The notes under the pieces were generated by a model that saw only the letters and a list, made by a program, of their open reading frames with translations, ran no database searches and was not told where the DNA came from. The translations under genes and the position numbers were made by a program. Source: JAKEFM01 sp035695825 (GTDB lineage Bacteria; Planctomycetota; UBA1135; JAKEFM01). Taken from it: a stretch of DNA of 64,000 nt. The stretch covers positions 186,001 to 250,000 of the forward strand of contig DASRRH010000026.1 in assembly GCA_035695825.1 (NCBI GenBank), in the 5' to 3' direction. Shown one piece after another: positions 14,551 to 21,941 of the stretch (positions within the stretch are counted from its first letter, which is position 1; each line of letters starts with the position of its first letter).

Positions 14551-15555
14551 TTGCCCGAGCTTCGGAAGGATCCGATCACCGGACGATGGGTGATCTTCTC
14601 GTCGGAACGCTCGGCGCGCCCCCAGGGGGCGGGCGAAGGGAGGGGCCCGGAGCCCGGTGGGGGGGGGGAGTGCCCCTTCTGCGAGGGGCACGAGAAGAGC
14701 ACGCCTCCCGAGATCTACGCCGTCCGCGAGTTCGGGACGGGGGCGAACACTCCGGGCTGGCGCGTGCGCGTCGTCCCGAACAAGTTCCCCGCCCTCCGGA
14801 TCGAGGGGGACCTCGAGAAGCACGGCGAGGGGATCTACGACCGGATGAACGGGGTCGGCGCCCACGAGGTGTTCGTCGAGGGGCCGCGACACCTGACCAC
14901 CCCGGGGGAACTCTCCCCGAGCCTGCAGCTCGACGCGGGCGCGGCCCACCGCGAGCGCATGCGCGACCTCCGGAAGGACCGGCGCTTCGCCTACGGGCTC
15001 CTCTTCAAGAACGTCGGTCGCACCGCCGGGGCCTCGCTCCTGCACAACCACTCCCAGCTGATCGCGACCCCCGTCGTCCCGGTCCTCGTCCAGCACGAGA
15101 TGGACGGGGCGAAGCGCTTCTTCGACTACCGCGGCCGCTGCCTCTTCTGCGACATGGTCGAGCAGGAGATTTCCGACAAGGCGCGGCTCGTCGAGGCGAG
15201 CGAGCGGTTCGTCGCGTTCGTCCCGTACGCCGCCCGCTTCCCCTACGAGATGTGGATCCTCCCCCGGGGGCACCAGAGCCACTTCGAGGCGATCGACGAC
15301 GAGGACCTCGCGGCCTACGCCACGATCCTCGCCTCCTGCCTCCGCCGGCTGGAGAAGACCCTCGACCGCCCCCCCTACAACACGATGCTCCACACGGGGC
15401 CGTGGATCGACGGCGCTCTCGATCACTACCACTGGCACCTCGAGGTGATCCCTCGGGTGACGACGGCGGCTGGGTTCGAGTGGGGTTCGGGCTTCTACAT
15501 CAACCCGGTCCTCCCCGAGTTCGCCGCGGTCGAGCTCGCGAAGGCCGCTACCTGA
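14551..15555 (+). CDS. galT: Galactose-1-phosphate uridylyltransferase
   Basis: 334 residues; Leloir-pathway enzyme exchanging UMP between UDP-glucose and galactose-1-phosphate through a histidyl-UMP intermediate. The N-terminus PELRKDPITGRWVIFS is typical. The zinc pair is C41-x2-C44. The nucleophile motif is H165-N-H167-S-Q169, where many GalTs have HPHGQ. A second His cluster, H292-Y-H-W-H296, binds metal. A further CLFC pair opens the C-terminal half. I chose TTG 14551 because the conserved N-terminus begins there; the frame extends upstream but that part is not GalT-like. HNHSQ instead of HPHGQ is seen in the ADP/UDP-sugar (GalT-like) subgroup, so a related hexose-1-phosphate nucleotidyltransferase is possible. 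A decayed partial copy lies at 18237-18384. Confidence 0.9.
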   Translation: MPELRKDPITGRWVIFSSERSARPQGAGEGRGPEPGGGGECPFCEGHEKSTPPEIYAVREFGTGANTPGWRVRVVPNKFPALRIEGDLEKHGEGIYDRMNGVGAHEVFVEGPRHLTTPGELSPSLQLDAGAAHRERMRDLRKDRRFAYGLLFKNVGRTAGASLLHNHSQLIATPVVPVLVQHEMDGAKRFFDYRGRCLFCDMVEQEISDKARLVEASERFVAFVPYAARFPYEMWILPRGHQSHFEAIDDEDLAAYATILASCLRRLEKTLDRPPYNTMLHTGPWIDGALDHYHWHLEVIPRVTTAAGFEWGSGFYINPVLPEFAAVELAKAAT

Positions 15556-15568
15556 GGGGGCCCCTCGG

Positions 15569-15645
15569 TCGGAATGGCCGGGTTCGAACCGACGAAGCGC
15601 CGCACCCCGAACGCGGTCCCGCTGCACGCGCTCCCGCGCCTTCGG
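15569..15645 (-). pseudogene. Decayed tRNA-Pro(CGG)
   Basis: The 3' two-thirds of a tRNA-Pro can be read on the minus strand: a loop containing CGG, a variable loop, T-arm GTCGG-TTCGAAC-CCGGC and acceptor 3' strand CATTCCG. It aligns base by base with the intact tRNA-Pro(UGG) at 18826-18897, including the flank CCTCGGTCGG. The anticodon loop has extra bases, the D-arm is scrambled, and the acceptor 5' strand CGGAATG is absent. It should not fold. Confidence 0.6.
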
Positions 15646-15731
15646 CCGCGTTCATCGTAGGAGCCGGGAGCCGCGACGCCCGCTCAGGCCCGATCACCAA
15701 CTCGCCCGGGACTCGCCCGGCGCGCGCCAAC

Positions 15732-16721
15732 CTACGGAGCCTGACCGTCCGGTCGTCCGTTCCTCTGGCTCGGCCGGCTGCTGGCACCTCCAGCCCCCGG
15801 CCCACTGGCCGGGTTGAGGTGAACCTTGTCGCGCGGCGGGCCCTTCGCGGGAGGCGGACCTTTGTCCTTGTCGGATCCGGGCTTTCCCTTTCCCCCTCCC
15901 GCGCCCGGTCCTTTCGCCGGAGGGAGGCCATGGGGAGGGCCCTTCCCTCGATTCGTCCCGCTCTTGTCGCTCCCCGCAGCCGGCCCGCCAGGCGGGGCCC
16001 CCGACCCCTTGTCGCGCGGAGGACTCTTGCTCGGAGGCGGACCCTTCCCCTCGCCCGTACCGCGCTCTGCATTGCCCCGGCTCGCGCCCGCGCCCTTCCC
16101 TGGAGGCGGACCGGGCGAGCCTCGTCGCCCGGGTCCTGCCTCCCCCTCCCGCCCGTGCCTCCGACCCTTCGTTCCCGCACCATGCGAGGCGAGCACCTCG
16201 GCGGCATGGAGTAGGCCGGGGGGAACGGGCCTCCCGGCCGCCTTCGCCTTCGCGATGTTCGTGAGGATGTGGGAAAGGGCGACGCCCGCCTGCGGGTGGT
16301 CGGCGTGGGCCTCCGCAAGGCGACCGTAGGCAGCCTCGGCCGCCGACTCGTCTCCGCAGCGGTGCGCCACCTCCGCGCGGTGGAGGAGCGCCGAGCCCGC
16401 GAGGCGCCCCTTCGTGCCCTCCGCGACGGCGGCATAGTCGGCCCCGGACGTCGCGAGGTCTCCCGTCTTGGCGGCGGCGAAGGCCCGCTTGTAGCGGACC
16501 AGGTCTTCCACCGGCGATCCTGCGGGCGCGACCCGGTCGTACGCCGCCCTCGCCTCCGCGTATTTCCCCGAGGCGAGCAGGCGGTCCGCCGCGCGGAGCG
16601 CCTCCTCTTGCTTGACGGGTGCCGTCTTGCTCGCCTGGGCGGACGCCGACCCGGCGAGGGCGCCGGCCAGCGCCGCCGCGTCCACGACGAAACCGATCCA
16701 GTTCCGGAGAATGACCTTCAT
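15732..16721 (-). CDS. Exported TPR-type protein with a Lys/Gly/Pro-rich tail
   Basis: 329 residues from the ATG at 16721 (GAGGGA upstream). The signal peptide covers about residues 1-28 (FVVDAAALAGALAGSASA). Residues 35-145 form TPR-like helix pairs (ALRAADRLLASGKYAEARAA, YKRAFAAAKTGDLATSGADY, LHRAEVAHRCGDESAAEAAY). Residues 175-329 are low-complexity and disordered, with repeated KGPP and GKG units. The protein is probably periplasmic or cell-surface and interacts through the TPRs. It is the last gene of an ECF sigma - anti-sigma - effector operon, 16 bp after the anti-sigma stop, so it is likely part of the regulon or the sensor of that pair. Function unknown. Confidence 0.7.
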   Translation of the reverse strand: MKVILRNWIGFVVDAAALAGALAGSASAQASKTAPVKQEEALRAADRLLASGKYAEARAAYDRVAPAGSPVEDLVRYKRAFAAAKTGDLATSGADYAAVAEGTKGRLAGSALLHRAEVAHRCGDESAAEAAYGRLAEAHADHPQAGVALSHILTNIAKAKAAGRPVPPGLLHAAEVLASHGAGTKGRRHGREGEAGPGRRGSPGPPPGKGAGASRGNAERGTGEGKGPPPSKSPPRDKGSGAPPGGPAAGSDKSGTNRGKGPPHGLPPAKGPGAGGGKGKPGSDKDKGPPPAKGPPRDKVHLNPASGPGAGGASSRPSQRNGRPDGQAP

Positions 16722-16737
16722 GGCTCCCTCGGCTCGA

Positions 16738-17487
16738 TCACTTCGCGTCCACCACCGAACGCAGCGCGGCGAGGAGGTCGCGGGCCGCCTCGCTTCCCGC
16801 CGCGTCGCCCGCTCGATCGAACTCGCCGGCGAGGTCGCCAACGATCCGGATCACTCCGGCCACGGCGATCTCCTCCTTCACGGCGCCCAGGTCGGGCGAG
16901 TCGGTCTCCGAGGCGGCGGCCACCTCCTCGAGGAAGAGGCCGGTCCTGTCGAGGGCGTCGAGGACTCCCCCGCGCGCGGGGCTTCGGGCGACCCTCTCCC
17001 GCAGTACCTCGAGCGCTTCGAAGGCCGTGGCGTCGACGCGCACTTGGCCCCTTCCGCCCGTCGCCCGGACCGACTGGGTCCCAGGGACGGGGCTGTCGGC
17101 GGTCCCGACCGGTCCCTCGTCCGGTCGCGGCTCTTCGCGCGGCGACGGCGCCGGGGGGGCGGACTTCCCCCGAAGGCCGAGGGAGAAGGAATACAGCGTC
17201 AGCGCGGCGACGAGGATCGCGGCAGCCGTTGCCAGGGCCCACCGGCCGATCGGGACGACCCGGGCGGGCGTTCTCCAGAGTCCCCGCGCCAGGCGCTCCC
17301 CCAGTCGGGACGGGACCTCGGGCGGCCGCGAGGAGCGCATCGCTTCGTCGAGGACCGCAAACGCCCCCTCCTCGGCGCGGCACGCGGCGCAGGTCGAGAC
17401 ATGCAGTTCGAGCGCGGGAGCGTCGTCCGGGCCGAGGGCGCCGTCCAACCGATCCGAGATCCCGAGACGGGCCTCCTCACACTTCAC
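16738..17487 (-). CDS. Zinc-finger (ZAS) transmembrane anti-sigma factor
   Basis: 249 residues. The N-terminal ZAS domain has C3 plus H29-x3-C33-x2-C36, the pattern that binds zinc and clamps an ECF sigma factor. One membrane helix lies near residues 82-104 (RWALATAAAILVAALTLY), followed by a periplasmic domain of about 145 residues (Pro/Glu-rich linker, then a helical segment with LEVLRERVARSP and AVKEEIAVAGVIRIVGD). It would hold the partner sigma inactive at the membrane until an envelope signal triggers release. Its start lies inside the sigma gene's 3' end (11-bp overlap). Confidence 0.85.
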   Translation of the reverse strand: MKCEEARLGISDRLDGALGPDDAPALELHVSTCAACRAEEGAFAVLDEAMRSSRPPEVPSRLGERLARGLWRTPARVVPIGRWALATAAAILVAALTLYSFSLGLRGKSAPPAPSPREEPRPDEGPVGTADSPVPGTQSVRATGGRGQVRVDATAFEALEVLRERVARSPARGGVLDALDRTGLFLEEVAAASETDSPDLGAVKEEIAVAGVIRIVGDLAGEFDRAGDAAGSEAARDLLAALRSVVDAK

Positions 17488-18070
17488 GGTGCACCTCCCG
17501 CTGCAGGTAGAGTCCGAGCCTCTCGCGCAGGAGCGTCCGCGCCTTCCAGAGCCGCCACCGGACCATCTCCTCGCTCACCTCGAGCGCCTGGGCGATCTCC
17601 CGGTGTGGCAGACCCTCGAAGACCTTGAGCACCAGGGCCATTCCGAGGTTCGGAGGCAGCGCCGCGATCCCTTCTTCAATCGCCTGCCGCACCTGCTCCC
17701 CCTCCGCCGGGTCGTGCCCGGAGGGAGCCGCGGGCTCGTCCACCCGGTCGAGCGGGACGCGAGGGAGCCGCTCGGCGGCCGATCCGGCGTCCGTCGCGAC
17801 GTCGGCCGCGATCCGGAACAGCCAGGCCCGGAGGTTCGTCCCGAGCCGGAAGGTATGGATCCCCTGGATGGCCCGGAGGAACGTGGTCTGCGTCCGGCCC
17901 TCCGCCTCGGCGACGTCGCGGCAGAGGCGATAGTGGAAGGAATAGATCTCCCCGTGGTGGCCCTCGATCAGATGGGTGAGGAAATCCCCCGGATCCGCGA
18001 GCGGCCCTCCCGCCAGGATCCCTCGCTCGGTTCTCGGCCTCTCCTCGAGTGTCGCCCGGGAATTCGTCAT
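17477..18070 (-). CDS. ECF-type RNA polymerase sigma factor
   Basis: 197 residues from the ATG at 18070 (an ATG at 18091 is also in frame). Region 2 (about 35-100) contains IYSFHYRLCRDVAEAEGRTQTTFLRAIQGI and the DNA-binding LRAWLFRIAADVATD. Region 4 (about 135-185) contains LPPNLGMALVLKVFEGLPHREIAQALEVSEEMVRWRLWKAR, a clear helix-turn-helix. The usual 'DxEDxxQ' of region 2.2 is altered to EAEGRTQ. It heads an operon with its anti-sigma factor and a TPR effector. Two GC hairpins lie upstream (18122-18166). Confidence 0.85.
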   Translation of the reverse strand: MTNSRATLEERPRTERGILAGGPLADPGDFLTHLIEGHHGEIYSFHYRLCRDVAEAEGRTQTTFLRAIQGIHTFRLGTNLRAWLFRIAADVATDAGSAAERLPRVPLDRVDEPAAPSGHDPAEGEQVRQAIEEGIAALPPNLGMALVLKVFEGLPHREIAQALEVSEEMVRWRLWKARTLLRERLGLYLQREVHREV

Positions 18071-18121
18071 GACCCGATTCCCCTGCCCCATGGAAACCCC
18101 CCGTCGGCGAGAACGGTGGCG

Positions 18122-18166
18122 CCCCGGCGGTCCCCGCCGGGGGGCTTCCGCCCCGCCGGCCGGGGC
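18122..18166. other. Tandem GC-rich hairpins
   Basis: A 9-bp perfect stem (CCCCGGCGG-TCC-CCGCCGGGG, 18122-18142) is followed by a 6-bp stem (GCCCCG-CCGGC-CGGGGC, 18150-18166). They sit in the leader of the minus-strand ECF gene and just before the galT remnant on the plus strand. They may act as a transcription block or a leader structure. No T-run follows on either side. Confidence 0.4.
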
Positions 18167-18236
18167 TGAACATCGGATCCGGGAAGGGGGCAACCCAAGC
18201 GGGTCGTGGCCACGTGCTTGAGCCGACCCCCTCGGT

Positions 18237-18384
18237 ACGTCGGCTTGACGAGCACCGCCGGGGCCTCGCTCCTGCGGAACCACTCCCAGCCGATCGCGAT
18301 CCCCGAGGTCCCGGTCCCCGTCCAGCGCGAGTTGAACGGGGCGAAGCGCTTCTTCGACGACCGCGGCCGCGGGCTCTCCCCGAC
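18237..18384 (+). pseudogene. Decayed partial copy of galT
   Basis: About 148 bp align closely with galT 15011-15155, same strand. The protein-level match is TAGASLLRNHSQPIA against TAGASLLHNHSQLIA, then AKRFFDDRGRG against AKRFFDYRGRC. The nucleophile motif has lost its first His (RNHSQ). There is a 3-base insertion near the 5' end of the match and no start, no N- or C-terminal half. It is therefore a non-functional fragment, probably left by a duplication or rearrangement. Confidence 0.8.
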
Positions 18385-18397
18385 GCTCCGGGCGTGC

Positions 18398-18403
18398 TAG
18401 GCT
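18398..18403 (+). promoter_or_regulatory. -10-like box for the CMD-family gene
   Basis: GCTAGGCT (box TAGGCT) lies 24 bp before the GTG start at 18428, with CAGGAGG as RBS between. No clear -35. Confidence 0.35.
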
Positions 18404-18427
18404 CCCGTCCCCCCAGGAGGATCCCCC

Positions 18428-18757
18428 GTGACCCACTACCACGACACCGAGGACCTGAAGCGGATCCGGGATCTGCGCGAGGCCGCGCCGAAGGAGTTCG
18501 AGGCGTGGGTGAACCTCGACAAGATCGTCGCGCGCGAGGACGGGAGGATCCCCCGGAAGTACCGGGAGCTGATCGCGATCGCCGTCGCGCACACGACGCA
18601 GTGCGTCTACTGCATCGACGTGCACGTGAAGGCCGCGAAGAAGGCCGGCGCCAGCCGGGAAGAGGTCGTCGAGTCCGTGTTCCTGGCGAGCGCGCTCCGC
18701 TCCAGCGCCGCGGCCGCCCACGGCACGATCGCCCTCAAGTGCTTCGAGGCGGGGTAG
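18428..18757 (+). CDS. Carboxymuconolactone decarboxylase/AhpD-like protein
   Basis: 109 residues, the single-domain CMD size. The helical core includes RKYRELIAIAVAHTTQCVYC, with the redox-type CxxC (C61-V-Y-C64) followed by IDVHVKAAKKAGAS, i.e. the AhpD-like CxxCxxxH pattern. Proteins with this motif act as peroxidase partners or thiol oxidoreductases in the cytoplasm; those without it are decarboxylases, so a redox role is favoured. GTG start with GGAGG 8 bp upstream. Monocistronic, between the galT remnant and tRNA-Pro. Confidence 0.88.
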   Translation: MTHYHDTEDLKRIRDLREAAPKEFEAWVNLDKIVAREDGRIPRKYRELIAIAVAHTTQCVYCIDVHVKAAKKAGASREEVVESVFLASALRSSAAAAHGTIALKCFEAG

Positions 18758-18825
18758 GCCCCGGGCGTCCGGCACGAGCGGACGCGCGCGTCGAGCCGCG
18801 CCCCGAGACCGGCCTTCTCCCTCGG

Positions 18826-18897
18826 TCGGGGTGGCCGGATTCGAACCGGCGAAACGCAGCACCCAAAGCTGCGGCTCTACCGCTGAGCGACACCCCG
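18826..18897 (-). tRNA. tRNA-Pro(UGG)
   Basis: Acceptor stem CGGGGTG/CACCCCG, discriminator A. The anticodon stem GCAGC/GCTGC encloses TTTGGGT, giving UGG. T-arm GCCGG-TTCGAAT-CCGGC. CCA is not encoded. It is the intact relative of the broken tRNA-Pro(CGG) at 15.6 kb. Confidence 0.94.
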
Positions 18898-18963
18898 TCG
18901 GCGCGATGCTAGCCCCGCCCCGCCGGCCGCTCAACGCGCCTACCGCGCCGTCGGCGGCCCTCG

Positions 18964-18970
18964 CTACACT
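18964..18970 (+). promoter_or_regulatory. -10-like box for purD
   Basis: GCTACACT (box TACACT, 18965-18970) ends 11 bases before the purD ATG. The 5' leader would be about 5 bases or absent, and no RBS is visible. This is one of several places where the box sits almost on the start codon. Confidence 0.4.
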
Positions 18971-18981
18971 GGCCGGGGCGC

Positions 18982-20271
18982 ATGCGCATCCTCATCGTCG
19001 GGGGGGGCGGCCGCGAACACGCGCTCGCGTGGAGGGTCTCGCGCTCGCCGCTCGCCGAGAAGGTCTACTGCGCGCCGGGCAACGCCGGGATCGCCTCGCT
19101 TGCCCGGTGCGTCGACCTCAAGGCGAACGACGTCGAGGGGCTCCTCGCGTTCGCCCGGAAGGAGCGGATCGACCTCACGATCGTCGGGCCCGAGGAGCCG
19201 CTCTGCCTCGGGCTCGCGGACCGCTTCGAAGCGGAGGGGCTGCGCGTCTTCGGGCCGCGGCGAAAGGCCGCCGAGATCGAGGGGTCGAAGGCTTTCTGCC
19301 GGGAGCTGCTCCACCGCTACCGGATCCCGTCCCCGGCCTACCGCCTCTTCGTCGAGCCGCGGGTGGCGATCGCCTTCCTCGAGACGCACCGCTCCTACCC
19401 GCTCGTCTTGAAGGCCTCGGGACTCGCCGGCGGGAAAGGGGTGAGCGTCGTCCGGACCGTCGAGGAGGCGCGCGAGACCGTTTCCGGCTTGATGGAGAGC
19501 CGCGTCCTCGGGGAAGCGGGGGCGACGGTCGTCTGCGAGGACTACCTCGAAGGGGAGGAGGTCTCCGTCCTCGCCCTCACGGACGGCCGGACGATCCTCC
19601 CGCTCGAGCCGGCGCAGGACCACAAGCGCCTCCTCGAGGGGGACGCCGGCCCGAACACCGGAGGGATGGGCGCGATCTCCCCGACGCCGGCGGTCACCCC
19701 GCGACTGCGCCACCAGATCGAGTCGCAGATCCTCGTCCCGACGGTCCACGCGCTGAATCGCGAGGGGCGCCGGTACCGGGGGGTGCTCTACGCCGGGCTG
19801 ATGCTCACTCCGAGCGGCCCCCGCGTCCTCGAGTTCAACTGCCGGTTCGGGGACCCCGAGGCGCAGGCGATCCTGCTCCGCCTCCTCGACGACCCGGTCC
19901 CGCTCTTCGCCCGGACGGCGGAGGGGACGCTCGAGGAGGGGGAGGGGCTGCGGTGGGACCCCCGGTCCGCCGTCTGCGTCGTCGCGGCCTCGGAGGGATA
20001 CCCGGGGACGGTGGCGGCGGGGAAGCGCATCGAGGGGCTCGACCGGGTCGAGGAGGGGGACGATCTCCGCGTGTTCCACGCGGGGACGGCGCGGGGCGAA
20101 GGGAACTGCGTGACGGCGGGCGGGCGCGTTCTCGGCGTGGCCGCGCTCGGGAGGAACTGCGCGGAGGCGGCCGCGCGCGCGTACGAGGCCCTCGGGCGCC
20201 TCCACTTCGAGGGGATGCAGTTCCGCCGGGACATCGGAGCCCGGGCGATCGATGCCGCAGCCGCCCGTTGA
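18982..20271 (+). CDS. purD: Phosphoribosylamine--glycine ligase
   Basis: 429 residues, the normal GARS size. It joins glycine to phosphoribosylamine with ATP, the second step of purine synthesis. The N-terminal PurD signature MRILIVGGGGREHALAW is intact. Next come IVGPEEPLCLGLAD, the ATP-grasp domain with LKASGLAGGKGVSVV, the conserved QDHKRLLEGDAGPNTGGMG loop, and metal ligands in LEFNCRFGDPEAQ. The C-terminal domain contains HAGTA and GGRVLGV. It overlaps the next gene by 20 bp. PurQ and purL lie at 40 kb, so purine genes are dispersed. Confidence 0.96.
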   Translation: MRILIVGGGGREHALAWRVSRSPLAEKVYCAPGNAGIASLARCVDLKANDVEGLLAFARKERIDLTIVGPEEPLCLGLADRFEAEGLRVFGPRRKAAEIEGSKAFCRELLHRYRIPSPAYRLFVEPRVAIAFLETHRSYPLVLKASGLAGGKGVSVVRTVEEARETVSGLMESRVLGEAGATVVCEDYLEGEEVSVLALTDGRTILPLEPAQDHKRLLEGDAGPNTGGMGAISPTPAVTPRLRHQIESQILVPTVHALNREGRRYRGVLYAGLMLTPSGPRVLEFNCRFGDPEAQAILLRLLDDPVPLFARTAEGTLEEGEGLRWDPRSAVCVVAASEGYPGTVAAGKRIEGLDRVEEGDDLRVFHAGTARGEGNCVTAGGRVLGVAALGRNCAEAAARAYEALGRLHFEGMQFRRDIGARAIDAAAAR

Positions 20272-20953
20272 ACCGCGCGTGAGCGTCGTCGTCCCGACGC
20301 TCGACGAGGCGGCCGTCCTCGCCTCGACCCTGGACCGGCTCGTCGCCGCCCTTCCTCCGGGGTGCGAGGTCGTCGTCGCCGACGGGGGGAGCAGCGACGG
20401 GACTCTCGAGATCGCCGCCCTCCGCGCGCGCGTGGTCCCCGCGCCGCGGGGCCGGGGCCCCCAGCTCAACGCGGGCGCGGCGGCCGCCCGAGGGGAAGTC
20501 CTCGTCTTCCTCCACGCCGACTGCTGGCCCGAGCCGGGGGCGGTCGAAGAAGCGTGCGGGCGCCTCGCCGATCCGCAGGTCGCCGCCGTCGCCTTCTCCC
20601 AGCGCCTCGAGGGGCGACGCTGGATCTACCGCTGGATCGAGAGGGCCGCCGACCTGCGCGTGCGGTGGTTCCAATCGGTCTACGGCGACTCGGGCCTCGC
20701 CCTGCGGCGGGAGACCTTCGAACGGATCGGCGGCTATCCCGACGTCCCCCTCTTCGAGGACCTCGGGATCTCGGAGCGGCTGCGCCGAGCCGGGGGGAGG
20801 GTCGAGCTCGCGCGCGCCCCGCTCCACGTCTCGACCCGGCGCTGGGAGCGGAGGGGCCCGCTGCGTCGAACCCTGGCGAACTGGCTCCTGACGCTCCGGT
20901 ACAAGGCCGGCGCCGACCCCAAGGCGCTCGCCCCCGCCTACGGGAAGGAATGA
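20252..20953 (+). CDS. Family 2 glycosyltransferase (TIGR04283-like)
   Basis: 233 residues. GT-A fold with the N-terminal VSVVVPTLDEAAVLASTLD, DGGSSDGT as the nucleotide site and FLHADC as the metal-binding DxD-equivalent. The middle segment VAAVAFSQRLEGRRW and the FQSVYGDSGLALRRE stretch match the TIGR04283 type, often found near polysaccharide or carotenoid-like genes. Acceptor and donor are unknown. It overlaps purD at its 5' end and the Fur gene at its stop (ATGA), so the three are co-translated. Confidence 0.85.
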   Translation: MPQPPVEPRVSVVVPTLDEAAVLASTLDRLVAALPPGCEVVVADGGSSDGTLEIAALRARVVPAPRGRGPQLNAGAAAARGEVLVFLHADCWPEPGAVEEACGRLADPQVAAVAFSQRLEGRRWIYRWIERAADLRVRWFQSVYGDSGLALRRETFERIGGYPDVPLFEDLGISERLRRAGGRVELARAPLHVSTRRWERRGPLRRTLANWLLTLRYKAGADPKALAPAYGKE

Positions 20954-21474
20954 GCCGCTCGGGGGCCGCGCTCGAAGCGTTCCTGCGCCGCCGGGGGCTG
21001 CGCCTCACGCGCCAGCGCCGCGCGATCCTCGAGGAGGTCGTCGCCTCCCGCTCCCACTTCACCGCCGACCACCTCGACGAGCGGCTGCGCCGGGCGGGGG
21101 AGAGGGCGGCGAAGGCGACCGTCTACCGCACCCTCGGGATGCTCGTCGAAGGGGGCCTCGTCGAGGCGCACGACTTCGGCGGGGGGCCCACCTACTACGA
21201 GCCGATCCTCGACCGCGCCCACCACGACCACATGGTGTGCATCGGCTGCGGGCGGATCACGGAGTTCCGCTCTCCGGACATCGAGGCCCTCCAGGACGAG
21301 CAGGCGCGCCGCCACCGCTTCACGCCGGTCACGCACAGCCTGAAGCTGTTCGGCTACTGCGCACGGTGCGTCCGCCGCCGCTCGAGGGGATCGCCCCCGC
21401 GCCGCCTCCCGGGCCCCGCCGGGCCCGCCCTCGCCCGCGAGCCCTCCGGCCCTATCCGGGGCCGACCTCGTTGA
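20950..21474 (+). CDS. Fur-family metalloregulator
   Basis: 174 residues. The N-terminal winged helix has LRLTRQRRAILEEVVAS, FTADHLDERL and the recognition-helix region AKATVYRTLGMLVEGGLV. The C-terminal dimerisation/metal domain has HHDHMVCIGCGRITEF, with the His-rich metal site and first CxxC, and a second pair YCARC. It would repress metal-uptake or peroxide genes when loaded with metal; subtype (Fur, Zur, PerR) is undecided. The final 25 residues are a Pro/Arg-rich extension beyond the family end. The ATG overlaps the glycosyltransferase stop. Confidence 0.92.
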   Translation: MSRSGAALEAFLRRRGLRLTRQRRAILEEVVASRSHFTADHLDERLRRAGERAAKATVYRTLGMLVEGGLVEAHDFGGGPTYYEPILDRAHHDHMVCIGCGRITEFRSPDIEALQDEQARRHRFTPVTHSLKLFGYCARCVRRRSRGSPPRRLPGPAGPALAREPSGPIRGRPR

Positions 21475-21877
21475 CGCGTCGGGCGATCCGCTGCGCGACG
21501 GTCTTCGCCGTCCCCTGGGCGGCGAACCCGTAGCGGCGGGCCTTCACGGCCAGGCGGGAGAGCCCCTTCGACTCGTGGTCGATCTCGACCTCGAGGGCCG
21601 CCCCGTCGAAGCGGGCCGCGAGCGTCCGGGCGTCGGGGTTCGCGGTCGCGGAGGGGTCGAGGTCCTCGAGGACGCCCCGGGCGACCGCGAAGGTGCGGTC
21701 CGCGTCCGTACGGAAGAAGACCTCGTAGGAGTCGTCGGCGAGGATCGTCTGGTGTGCGACGAGGGTTCCCGCCCCCGCGAGCGCCCCGAAGACGAGGGCG
21801 GCGCACCCGGGCAGGAGCGCCAGGGCGAGGGGAAGGGCGGCGAACGGGAGGAACCTGCGGAACGGTGTGCGAGACAT
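21452..21877 (-). CDS. DUF3568-like lipoprotein
   Basis: 141 residues from the ATG at 21877. The signal peptide ends in a lipobox (LLPGC). After a Gly/Ala-rich segment the mature part matches DUF3568-type proteins: SYEVFFRTDADRTFAVARGVLED, TLAARFDGAALEVEIDHES and LAVKARRYG. It is probably anchored in the cell envelope; function unknown. Its 3' end overlaps the convergent Fur gene by 23 bp. It follows the PDZ lipoprotein of the second ECF operon by 64 bp and may belong to it. Confidence 0.75.
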   Translation of the reverse strand: MSRTPFRRFLPFAALPLALALLPGCAALVFGALAGAGTLVAHQTILADDSYEVFFRTDADRTFAVARGVLEDLDPSATANPDARTLAARFDGAALEVEIDHESKGLSRLAVKARRYGFAAQGTAKTVAQRIARRVNEVGPG

Positions 21878-21941
21878 GTCGGCCTCCGCCTTGGGTCCCA
21901 TGGGCGCGCGGGCTTTTAGAGGCCGGCAGGGCCGGTGTCAA

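Noticed and set aside
14016..14702. Minus-strand frame across the tRNA-Arg/galT gap
   Set aside because: Half of it is antisense to galT and the rest has no start, RBS or recognisable motif.
15569..15645. A functional tRNA-Pro(CGG)
   Set aside because: The acceptor 5' strand is missing, the D-arm is scrambled and the anticodon loop has extra bases, so it was called a pseudogene.
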